From assembly GCA_964536085.1 (NCBI GenBank), contig CAZHWR010000067.1:1-7307 (forward strand): a stretch of 7,307 nt of DNA. Direction: 5' to 3'. Numbering within the stretch: the first letter of the stretch is position 1; every line of letters starts with the position of its first letter. The notes under the pieces are model-generated. The model was not told the origin of the DNA. It did not search any database and was given only the letters and a program-made list of their open reading frames with translations. The stretch is from CAZHWR01 sp964536085 (lineage in GTDB: Bacteria > Bacillota > Clostridia > Oscillospirales > Ruminococcaceae). Both the position numbers and the translations under genes were made by a program. Below are positions 1 to 5,915 of this stretch, piece after piece.

Positions 1-2212
1 CCTTTGTACCGGTCACCTGCTTACCGTTTACATACAGCACCGTCTTGCCGTTTACCGTAGCTGTGCCGTTTGTAATCGTGGGAGCGGTGGCCGAGCCGCT
101 AGTATTATTGTTGCCCGGCTCGGACGGTGTAGACGGATCATCCGTATTGGCAGTGTATACCGCATTTACGGTTAGATCCGAAGTAATATTGCTAAAATCA
201 GTCACATCCCAAACGGGCGGAATTTGATCAAATCCGCTCTTGGCGGGAATTTCGGGAATATCCGTCAGACTTTCTCCGTAGTTCACTGTCTGCTGACCAA
301 CCGTGACCCCATCAGCGATAAAGGTTACCGTATAGGTCTGATAAACATTTACCGTATAAGAAGCGGTATTGCCGAATATATCGGAAACGGTAACGGTGTG
401 CTCCGCATTGTCCGCCGGAATAGTGTAAGCTCCGTTTTCATCCAAAGCCACGACCTTCCCGTCAACGGTGACATTTTCCCTGTAGTTATAAGCAACGGTA
501 AAATCAGTATCTCCGTAATATGCCTGACCGTCCTCGATTCCGTCCACAGGAGCTGCCGCTGTGTTGTAAACGGAAAGCGCAAAAACACCGGCTAAAATCT
601 GCGCACGCTCAATGCTGTAATTGCCCGAATAAGGGTCGGTGTCTCCTACAACCGTAAATACGTCCTCATCCTCCGGCCAAACATAAATATCGCCTACAAC
701 ATGATAATTCTGTTCAGTGACGTCGTTTCTGCCATCTCCGATATTGTCGCCCCAGAAAATATATACTGAGGGTATTCCTTCACCAAATCCAAGCTTTTCG
801 GTTCCGTTTGCACCTGTAGCTCCCGTAATGGAGGCATGATCCGAGCAGCTTCCGAAATACTGAAGGTCAACAAGATCATCAGGTCCCTGCGTCCACCAGT
901 CTGCGAACGCGCCGTCCGTATACTCCCAATAACGCTCAGCCTGCGCCTCCGCCACATCAGCCGCAGTACTCTGAAGCGGATTTCTGTCCTCGTCACGGTA
1001 AGGCGTGTGGACTGTCAGGACGCTGTTGCGTTTTTGCGAGGTAGCGGTCATATCCATGTTATAATATGCCACCACATGCTCAACACCCCAGTTTTCAGGA
1101 TAAAGAAATTCACTGTAAAAATATTTGGAACCTATCAGACCGTCCTCCTCGGCTGCCCACAGTGCAAAGATTATGTTATATTCGGTTGAAATCTCCCTGA
1201 AGGCTTTGGCGATAGCCAAAACATTGACCGTACCGGACAAGTTGTCGTCCGCGCCTTCCGCACCAAACACGCTGTCGCGGTGAGCGCCGATGATAACGTA
1301 TTTATCCGAGGAAACCTCGGCTTCCTTTACCGCCAGAATGTTGCTGGTATGCGTATTGCGGCGATTTACGACCGTAGCGGTTGTTCCGGTCACCTCGCCG
1401 TCGACTGTCAGAGACTTAACGATTGCCCTGCCGTCCAGATATGAAGCCAAAATCACCGGGATATTGATATCGTCTCCGTCTGCCGGAGCCGGAAAAGCGC
1501 GCTCGCTGGAAGTAGCTCCGTCCGCAGATACCGTATATTTGCTGTAAAAGAACACCACCGCCAACGCGCCCTTTTGTTCCAATGAGCGCACAACGTCTGC
1601 ATACTCGGTGCTGTTTCTGTCCCAATCTGTAAGGGACTTTCTGTTTGTCAAAACAATTTTGCCATAAACAGCTTCGCTGTCGGCTGCGGTCGCGTCGTCC
1701 GCATTTTCAAAGTAAACCGTTTCACCCGAAACAGACGGCGTATTATATCCCTTATACACGCTGGTGTCGCTCCAGCCCGGAGCAAGCGCCGTATATTCGC
1801 GTCCGTTGATAGTGACTGACGCACCGATACGGTTGTTTACCGTTGCGTTGTCGTCAATCGTTTCAAAATAATCGTCTGTTCCGTCCAAAGAGGTAGCTTG
1901 AGAAAACGGCTCATATCCAAGATCATTCAACACATCCGCAAAATATTCCGCGCTCGCCTCATCAGCCGGAGTTCCCGCCACGCGCGGACCGATGTTATCG
2001 TGAACATACTCTACGTTTTCCAGCATAAAATCAGTGTCTATAGCGTCAAGCAGCTGAAGCTCCGTCTCGCTGAATACCGCGGACTGCTCTGTTTCGGCAG
2101 TTGATACGGCAAGAGTTTTTCCCGTAAAAACGGAGAAAGCAAATATTGTACTTAAAAGAAACGCGGTAAGCCTTATTACTCCGTTTCTTTTTGTATCGTT
2201 TGTTTTAATCAT
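1..2212 (-). CDS. Secreted M28-family zinc aminopeptidase with PA insert, B-repeat and linker tail (3' end outside window)
   Basis: An uninterrupted frame of 737 codons runs from ATG at 2212 off the left edge. This is the first ATG after an in-frame TAA at 2237-2239; upstream there is only a weak GGTGAT ribosome site. Residues 1 to about 37 form a signal peptide: a K/R-rich start, a hydrophobic core near 15-30 and small residues near 35-39. GPRVAGTP lies at about 75-82, a PA-like insert at about 130-250 and the peptidase core at about 270-500. All M28 co-catalytic zinc residues are visible: His311 in GAHRD, Asp322/Asp323 in ADDN, the Glu355-Glu356 pair in AAEEDG, Asp387 in NMDM and His459 in SDHAS. 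An Ig-like stretch (about 550-625), a Listeria-Bacteroides/InlB-type B-repeat (about 626-690) and a Pro/Ser/Asn/Gly linker follow, then NGKTVLYVNGKQ, which may begin a repeat. It probably releases N-terminal amino acids from extracellular peptides; the exact specificity is not readable. A Cys-rich leader ORF and hairpin precede it. Confidence 0.93.
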   Translation of the reverse strand, partial: MIKTNDTKRNGVIRLTAFLLSTIFAFSVFTGKTLAVSTAETEQSAVFSETELQLLDAIDTDFMLENVEYVHDNIGPRVAGTPADEASAEYFADVLNDLGYEPFSQATSLDGTDDYFETIDDNATVNNRIGASVTINGREYTALAPGWSDTSVYKGYNTPSVSGETVYFENADDATAADSEAVYGKIVLTNRKSLTDWDRNSTEYADVVRSLEQKGALAVVFFYSKYTVSADGATSSERAFPAPADGDDINIPVILASYLDGRAIVKSLTVDGEVTGTTATVVNRRNTHTSNILAVKEAEVSSDKYVIIGAHRDSVFGAEGADDNLSGTVNVLAIAKAFREISTEYNIIFALWAAEEDGLIGSKYFYSEFLYPENWGVEHVVAYYNMDMTATSQKRNSVLTVHTPYRDEDRNPLQSTAADVAEAQAERYWEYTDGAFADWWTQGPDDLVDLQYFGSCSDHASITGATGANGTEKLGFGEGIPSVYIFWGDNIGDGRNDVTEQNYHVVGDIYVWPEDEDVFTVVGDTDPYSGNYSIERAQILAGVFALSVYNTAAAPVDGIEDGQAYYGDTDFTVAYNYRENVTVDGKVVALDENGAYTIPADNAEHTVTVSDIFGNTASYTVNVYQTYTVTFIADGVTVGQQTVNYGESLTDIPEIPAKSGFDQIPPVWDVTDFSNITSDLTVNAVYTANTDDPSTPSEPGNNNTSGSATAPTITNGTATVNGKTVLYVNGKQVTGTK

Positions 2213-2260
2213 ATCATCACCATAATACTTAAAGTCTTAATTATCCTTTCTTTATATAAG

Positions 2261-2292
2261 CATAAAAATATGGAAGCCGTTTTTCAGCTCCC
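2261..2292 (-). terminator. Candidate intrinsic terminator in the leader of the M28 peptidase gene
   Basis: On the minus strand GGGAGC (2292-2287) pairs with GCTTCC (2277-2272): six pairs including one G-T, around a 9-nt loop. ATATTTTTATG follows. It lies 46 nt after the stop of the 33-codon leader ORF and about 50 nt before the peptidase start. Most readily it terminates the short transcript unless a competing pairing forms. The stem is short and the T-run is interrupted, so it is weaker than the hairpin in the amidotransferase leader. Confidence 0.5.
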
Positions 2293-2383
2293 AAAGACAT
2301 GTTCATTTGATTTGCTGTTCTTTATGTGACGGCAACGGTCACATTCGAAACATGCAACATCGAATGACACAGCAATCCTTGGG
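2272..2383 (-). promoter_or_regulatory. Putative transcription attenuator (antiterminator/terminator pair) of the M28 gene
   Basis: The leader-ORF segment CCCAAGGAT (2383-2375, codons 20-22) can pair with GTCTTTGGG (2298-2290): nine contiguous pairs with two G-T. The GGG at the end of the second segment belongs to the 5' arm of the hairpin at 2261-2292, so the two structures exclude each other. The same relation exists at the matching place in the other leader. Complementarity is seen; antitermination is inferred. Confidence 0.5.
2324..2344 (-). repeat. Perfect 7-bp inverted repeat over the stop codon of the Cys-rich leader ORF
   Basis: ATGTGAC (2344-2338 on the minus strand) and GTCACAT (2330-2324) form a perfect 7-bp stem with a 7-nt loop. 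The first arm contains the TGA stop. No T-run follows, so it is not a terminator by itself. A ribosome finishing the leader ORF would keep it open. I see no equivalent at the stop of the other leader ORF. Confidence 0.55.
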
Positions 2384-2440
2384 CCGCATCATACACATAC
2401 ACATATATCCATTTGTTTTTTTCGCTCCTACATTCGTCAT
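2339..2440 (-). CDS. 33-codon Cys/Met-rich leader peptide upstream of the M28 peptidase
   Basis: ATG at 2440 is preceded by a perfect AGGAGG (2455-2450) with 9-nt spacing and by a near-consensus promoter; the stop is TGA at 2341-2339. After a Lys/Asn/Gly-containing start, residues 13-30 read MCMCMMRPKDCCVIRCCM. There are six cysteines (14, 16, 23, 24, 28, 29) and several Met, three Arg codons are CGG or CGA, and there is no signal peptide or membrane segment. It resembles the 30-codon ORF at 5770-5862: MCMC, then MR, then C-[VI]-I-R and a late Met. Its position between promoter and terminator-like hairpin suggests a cis-acting leader peptide read for cysteine or sulfur amino acid supply. A metal-binding microprotein or modified-peptide precursor is possible but less likely, because only one of the six cysteines is strictly shared outside MCMC. 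I do not recognise a named family. Confidence 0.75.
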   Translation of the reverse strand: MTNVGAKKTNGYMCMCMMRPKDCCVIRCCMFRM

Positions 2441-2472
2441 GTAAAGTGGCCTCCTTTTTTCTTGATGTAATG

Positions 2473-2501
2473 ATTATACGCTGAACGCGCGAATTTGTCT
2501 A
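2473..2501 (-). promoter_or_regulatory. Sigma-A promoter of the Cys-rich leader and M28 gene
   Basis: The -35 element is TAGACA (2501-2496, five of six consensus bases). A 17-nt spacer precedes an exact TATAAT -10 (2478-2473). Initiation would fall near 2466, leaving a short untranslated stretch of about 26 nt before the leader ATG with AGGAGG at its centre. No other convincing promoter lies between here and the peptidase start. Confidence 0.82.
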
Positions 2502-2563
2502 ATATCATATAGGTATAGTATGTAATAGAAAAATCCTATTAATGTTCACCACGGCAGCCGCGC

Positions 2564-3475
2564 TTAAATATCCTGACTCAGATACCTTCCGAGCTCATTT
2601 ATGTACAATTCGCCCATACTGCTGAGTATCATATTTTTCTTTACTATGTATCCTATTTCCATTTTACTTCCAACCGTATCTTCGTCGGTTTCAAACGGAA
2701 CGGCGATAAAGCCCGCGCCGTTTAACTCCTCGCAGATTATGCCTGAACACAGTGTGTACCCGTTCAGCCCCACCATCAAATTCAGCATAGTCGCCCGATC
2801 GGTCGCTTTAATCATCCTCGGATATTCGTTTGTGCTGAGTATTTCCTCGGCAAAGTAAAACGAGCCGCCCGCTCCCTGCTCAAAGGTCAGGCACGGATAA
2901 TTCGCAAGATCCTCAAATCGTATCGAGCGATTATCGGCAAGCGGATGACCCTTCCCAAGATAAACGTTGGCGCCGCATTCTATCAGCTTATGAAATGCAA
3001 GATTGTTTGTGTGCAGAAGCTTCTCGATTGCTTTGCGATTAAAATCGCTCAGATACAAAATCCCAATTTCGCTTTTTGAGGTGATAACGTCGTCGATGAC
3101 GTCTTTCGTTTTCGATTCTCTTATGGCAAACTCGTATTCCTCCGTGTCGAACTGCTTGACCATAGCGACAAAGCTTTTTACGGCGAATGAATAATGCTGG
3201 GTAGACACGCCGAACTTCTTTTTCCGCTTCCCCGACTTTGAGTATTTGCCCATCAGCACCTCGTACTGTTGATACATCTGCCTTGCATAGGTTATAAATT
3301 CAAGACCGTCGTTTGTCAGCTAAGCACCCCGTCCGCTTCGGTGAAAAATCGTGATACCAAGCTCCTGCATGGAACCTGTCAGCGAAGGCTGCGCCACATA
3401 CAAATGCTCCGCCGCCTTATTAAACGAGCCTGTTTCGGATATTGTTATTGCATAGTGCAGCTGCTGTAACGTCAT
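2564..3475 (-). pseudogene. LysR-family regulator gene interrupted by an in-frame TAG
   Basis: The natural start is ATG at 3475, after AGGGG (3490-3486), 20 bp past the ligase stop. The frame opens with a LysR winged HTH: MTLQQLHYAITISETGSF, then KAAEHLYVAQPSLTGSM. Codon 52 is TAG (3322-3320), where LysR proteins have the wing (SGRG-x-x-LTNDG). The same frame then continues cleanly through the linker helix and the whole effector-binding domain to TAA at 2566-2564. The HTH-wing junction reads QELGITIF, whereas relatives as I remember them read like KELEKELGIxIF, which suggests a 4-residue in-frame deletion. The effector domain is otherwise intact, so loss looks recent. Restart at Met67 (3277) would give a protein without a DNA-binding domain. 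The neighbouring operon and Clostridial relatives suggest a thiol or sulfur metabolism role; that is inferred. Other genes in the window end in TAG, TGA and TAA, arguing against stop recoding. Confidence 0.85.
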
Positions 3476-3495
3476 AATAGTTTTTCCCCTGCCTG

Positions 3496-4884
3496 TCAAA
3501 GCTCTGCGTATTCTCTGATATATTCTTCCATCGGCACGCCCGCGTCCAGTCCGTCCGCCATACGCCGGGCGGGATTATATAAATACCCGGCGCGGCTGTA
3601 CAGCGGATCCAGAAAATGTTCCTCATTCATCCCGCGTTTTATAAGCCCCGCCCTGGCGATATTCAAAACCTCTTTGAGAAGCGCCGAAACCTCTGATTTG
3701 TCCAAAAACTTCGGAAATTCCCGCTGATTCAGAATATTGCGCAGTTCCGAAGGAGAGTATCCGTTCCGATAAACCGCGGTATCTGAATCCAAAAGCCGGG
3801 TCAAATCAGACAAATTTTCCATAAGTCCCGCGTGGAAAGCCGCCGGAGCCATTATCTCGCTGACGGGCTGCTCGCACACGCTCCGAAACTCTACTGTTCC
3901 GCGATAGGTCAGATCCTCGAATTTAAAAGACCTCAAATAATCAAGGTCCTCCATTCGCGGTTCAAATTCTATCTTACGGTAAGCTCCGTTGTTGTAATAT
4001 TCCCCTGCGATACGATCTGATTCAAAATATTTTATCAGCGGCGTAGGCGGAAAATTTATATATTTTTCTCCGCGTTCCACGCAATATAAGCTCATTGATT
4101 TGATATAGGCCACAATCTCCTCGGTGGAATGAAAATCCACCTCATACATATCTACATTGTGCCGATTAAGACCATGCAGGCTGTTTTTCCAAAACAAATC
4201 CCTCGCGCAAAGCCATTCATGCTTTTCTCCCCAGAGCGAATTGGCAAATAACAAGGATTTAAGCGGCTCCAGCTTGGTGAAGGTATTGAGCGTTTCAGCC
4301 AGCGCGCTTTCTTCAACATCAAGCTGCACCTGCGAAGCGCAGGAAAACAGTCCGAAGTTGGGGTTGTTGTGAAACGGGATAGCCTGTCCGTACTTTTTAT
4401 AAGAACACAAATGATGATAAAGCATTCTGTACCGCCCGTTAGGTATGGGCTCATTTCGGTTTATCAGGTGATGCGGATTTACGCCCATTCCCGTAAGGGT
4501 ATGCCCATACGGCTTTAAAAACTGTTGAATAAAAGAATAATACTCCCTAAATCTCCGATATAAAACATTAAGGTCGCTTTCTGTTCCAAAGGACAGCTCC
4601 AGTGTATTATAGCTGCAATCATATGAAAAATTGTCATTGCTCACAGAGGATTGGGCGGAATACACGTCATTATCATCATCCCGGTGCAGAATATCGAAGG
4701 AAAACCGGAGAACAAACGCCTCTGTCAGTTTGTGTATGACCGAAAAGTCCACGGGGAGCTTTTCCAGATTGACAATAGGAAGCTCAAACTCAACGCCCGC
4801 ATACGGCATGCGTTTTCTCTTAGTTGGATAAATACACTTTTGGTATATCGCTTTATTCAAGCATGCATCTGTAATTTCAGACAT
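3496..4884 (-). CDS. Glutamate-cysteine ligase family protein (GCS2-type gamma-glutamyl ligase)
   Basis: A 462-residue protein of the carboxylate-amine/glutamate-cysteine ligase superfamily. Such enzymes activate the Glu gamma-carboxyl with ATP and join it to the amine of cysteine or another acceptor. Visible motifs are GVEFELP (30-36), YNTLELSFG (92-100), TGMGVNPH (131-138), SCASQVQLD (181-189) and YRGTVEFRSVCEQP (327-340), matching the family's metal- and nucleotide-binding acidic residues and late T-x-E-x-R. Length suits EgtA/plant-type GCL-like members. The Shine-Dalgarno AGGGGG (4897-4892) overlaps the TAG stop of the amidotransferase gene, 11 bp upstream, so the two are translationally linked; the lysR remnant starts 20 bp downstream. 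No glutathione synthetase gene is present, so the product may be gamma-Glu-Cys or a gamma-glutamyl adduct of another amine. With the EgtC-like neighbour the pair resembles EgtA/EgtC. Family is confident, acceptor unknown. Confidence 0.88.
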   Translation of the reverse strand: MSEITDACLNKAIYQKCIYPTKRKRMPYAGVEFELPIVNLEKLPVDFSVIHKLTEAFVLRFSFDILHRDDDNDVYSAQSSVSNDNFSYDCSYNTLELSFGTESDLNVLYRRFREYYSFIQQFLKPYGHTLTGMGVNPHHLINRNEPIPNGRYRMLYHHLCSYKKYGQAIPFHNNPNFGLFSCASQVQLDVEESALAETLNTFTKLEPLKSLLFANSLWGEKHEWLCARDLFWKNSLHGLNRHNVDMYEVDFHSTEEIVAYIKSMSLYCVERGEKYINFPPTPLIKYFESDRIAGEYYNNGAYRKIEFEPRMEDLDYLRSFKFEDLTYRGTVEFRSVCEQPVSEIMAPAAFHAGLMENLSDLTRLLDSDTAVYRNGYSPSELRNILNQREFPKFLDKSEVSALLKEVLNIARAGLIKRGMNEEHFLDPLYSRAGYLYNPARRMADGLDAGVPMEEYIREYAEL

Positions 4885-4895
4885 AAGACTGCCCC

Positions 4896-5660
4896 CTAAA
4901 TATTGTAATCGTACTGCTGTTTAACAGCGCTGATGGCGTCAATATATTCATTGTGATTAGCTTCCCCTCGGTAGAGGATTTTACCACTCCGATAAACAAA
5001 AAGCGTTGTCAGCGGAAGCGGCTCCCAGCCTTCTTCATCGAGCGGTACAGTGGCAAACAGTATCCCGCCGCTTTCATTTTTAAAAAACAGGGTGTTTTTC
5101 ATATTAGCGTGAACATACATCTGCTGCCCGTCATATATTATAAGATTAAGCTTATTTCGGTATGAAAGCCGATTTGTCACCTGTTCTACGACCCTGAACC
5201 GCTCAAACGGCTCCAGCTCGCGATTCTTTTTCTTCGTTTCCTCATTTATCTCGTCTATCAAATACAGCAGTATCCTTTCGCTGTCTGTGTCCCCGATCTG
5301 TTTTTCCTGATAACGGATCAATTCCGTACCGCTGAAAATCGTTCCGTTGTGCATAAGGTACCAGGTGCGCTCCATGCAGTCTTTTCTCACAAAGGGATGG
5401 CAGTTGTCCGGATTCACGCCGCCCACTGTCGCTTTTCTGATATGGGCAAGCACTGTTTCCGACTGATTTTCCCAAATAAGTTCAGGCAGCAGGCTGCTTT
5501 CATTGGAAGACACAGGCTCGGTATAAAGCCGAACGGAATCTCCTTCAAATTCCGCCAGACCCCACCCGTTCGGATTATTATCGCCATGGCTGAAAAACTC
5601 CTTCAGCCATGGCTGTATATTTTTTTTGTGCAATGAAGAAAACCCCAGCATCTCACACAT
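4896..5660 (-). CDS. Class II glutamine amidotransferase, YafJ/EgtC-like
   Basis: A 254-residue Ntn-type glutaminase domain with no attached synthetase domain. The protein begins MCEMLGF, so Met removal would expose the nucleophile Cys2. Other class II motifs follow in order: NNPNGWGLA (28-36), AHIRKAT (72-78), NCHPF (86-90), the oxyanion HNGTI (104-108) and GDTDSER (123-129). Stand-alone enzymes of this family hydrolyse gamma-glutamyl amides; EgtC removes glutamate from gamma-glutamyl-hercynylcysteine sulfoxide. Placed directly before a gamma-glutamyl ligase, it may take glutamate off a product the ligase protected earlier, or hydrolyse gamma-Glu-Cys or glutamine. The start at 5660 is supported by GAAAGGAA (5674-5667) at good spacing and by the catalytic Cys at position 2. 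It is the first gene of a three-gene operon whose leader carries a Cys-containing ORF and a terminator, suggesting control by attenuation. Its TAG stop overlaps the next ribosome site. Confidence 0.9.
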   Translation of the reverse strand: MCEMLGFSSLHKKNIQPWLKEFFSHGDNNPNGWGLAEFEGDSVRLYTEPVSSNESSLLPELIWENQSETVLAHIRKATVGGVNPDNCHPFVRKDCMERTWYLMHNGTIFSGTELIRYQEKQIGDTDSERILLYLIDEINEETKKKNRELEPFERFRVVEQVTNRLSYRNKLNLIIYDGQQMYVHANMKNTLFFKNESGGILFATVPLDEEGWEPLPLTTLFVYRSGKILYRGEANHNEYIDAISAVKQQYDYNI

Positions 5661-5691
5661 AATGTATTCCTTTCGTCTATAGCAGTTGTTA

Positions 5692-5724
5692 TAACAATAA
5701 AGAGCCGCATTAAAATGCGGCTCT
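5692..5724 (-). terminator. Intrinsic terminator in the leader of the amidotransferase-ligase operon
   Basis: On the minus strand AGAGCCGCAT (5724-5715) and ATGCGGCTCT (5710-5701) form a perfect 10-bp stem with a TTTA loop, followed by TTATTGTT. No T-run lies on the other side, so it works only in the minus direction. It sits 45 nt after the stop of the 30-codon leader ORF and 40 nt before the amidotransferase start, where a 5' attenuator terminator belongs. Confidence 0.82.
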
Positions 5725-5814
5725 CAAAAGCGTTGGATATCAGATATTCGCATACGTGAAAGCTCTTGTTTACTGCATGCGAAATCGGATGATACAATAC
5801 TTTTCAAACCGCAT
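5701..5814 (-). promoter_or_regulatory. Putative transcription attenuator of the amidotransferase-ligase-lysR operon
   Basis: ATGCGGTTT (5814-5806, codons 17-19 of the leader ORF) can pair with AGAGCCGCAT, the 5' arm of the terminator: six Watson-Crick pairs (ATGCGG with CCGCAT), then three more including two G-T. Formation would prevent the terminator stem. Further competing segments are AAGAGC just after the leader stop (complementary to the 3' arm) and a second ATGCG near 5744. Complementarity is seen; antitermination is inferred. Confidence 0.6.
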
Positions 5815-5862
5815 CACCAAACACATGCACATGCTCTCGTATCTTTGAATAGTTTTAATCAT
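5770..5862 (-). CDS. 30-codon Cys/Met-containing leader peptide upstream of the amidotransferase operon
   Basis: ATG at 5862 follows AAGGG (5875-5871) with 8-nt spacing; the stop is TAA at 5772-5770. Residues 11-30 read MCMCLVMRFEKYCIIRFRMQ. This matches the ORF at 2339-2440 in the MCMC block, the following M-R, C-[VI]-I-R and a Met two codons later. The late codons are nearly identical in DNA too: CGATTTCGCATG here, CGATGTTGCATG there. Cysteines are at 12, 14 and 23, and three Arg codons are CGG, CGA or CGC. It is the first ORF after an exact-consensus promoter and is followed by a strong terminator before the amidotransferase, which is the usual layout of a leader peptide whose translation senses amino acid supply. 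The cysteine-linked enzyme downstream makes Cys, or Cys plus Met, the likeliest signal. There is no sign that the peptide itself is a mature product. Confidence 0.78.
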   Translation of the reverse strand: MIKTIQRYESMCMCLVMRFEKYCIIRFRMQ

Positions 5863-5880
5863 AGCTTTATCCCTTAATGC

Positions 5881-5915
5881 CTATAATACAGATAAGTTTT
5901 ATACGTGTATTATAG
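5881..5915. repeat. Perfect 10-bp inverted repeat spanning the -10 and start region of the operon promoter
   Basis: On the plus strand CTATAATACA (5881-5890) and its exact reverse complement TGTATTATAG (5906-5915) are separated by 15 nt. The right arm contains the -10 box of the minus-strand promoter and the left arm lies about 12-21 nt into the transcript. As most of the right arm is probably not transcribed, a DNA operator is likelier than an RNA hairpin. The binding factor is unknown; the adjacent LysR is one candidate. Confidence 0.6.

Noticed and set aside
836..1189. Plus-strand ORF of 117 codons and similar ones over 224-595 and 1290-1547
   Set aside because: They are antisense to the M28 peptidase frame, whose catalytic residues are continuous and conserved; composition explains the open frames.
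2502..2563. Terminator after the lysR remnant
   Set aside because: TAATAG/CTATTA forms only a 6-bp A/T-rich stem with no T-run after it; not convincing enough to list.
2601..2858. Plus-strand ORF of 85 codons opposite the lysR gene
   Set aside because: It lies wholly antisense to the conserved effector domain, has no ribosome site and shows no recognisable family motif.
3320..3322. TAG in the lysR frame as a recoded sense codon
   Set aside because: The amidotransferase gene ends in TAG with the next gene's ribosome site overlapping it, and readthrough there would only add a dozen codons. TGA and TAA are also used as normal stops in the window.
3496..4884. Calling the ligase a true glutathione-pathway gshA
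   Set aside because: No glutathione synthetase gene or fused ATP-grasp domain is visible and the neighbour is EgtC-like, so the acceptor and pathway are left open.
5701..5724. Perfect inverted repeat as an operator or insertion-sequence end
   Set aside because: Tight stem-loop geometry, a minus-strand T-rich run and its place between leader ORF and first gene fit an intrinsic terminator better; no transposase or target duplication is nearby.
5603..5797. Minus-strand ORF of 64 codons crossing the leader terminator and the amidotransferase start
   Set aside because: It runs through the terminator hairpin and overlaps the amidotransferase in another frame, with no ribosome site of its own; the 30-codon ORF at 5770-5862 is the better supported reading of the leader.
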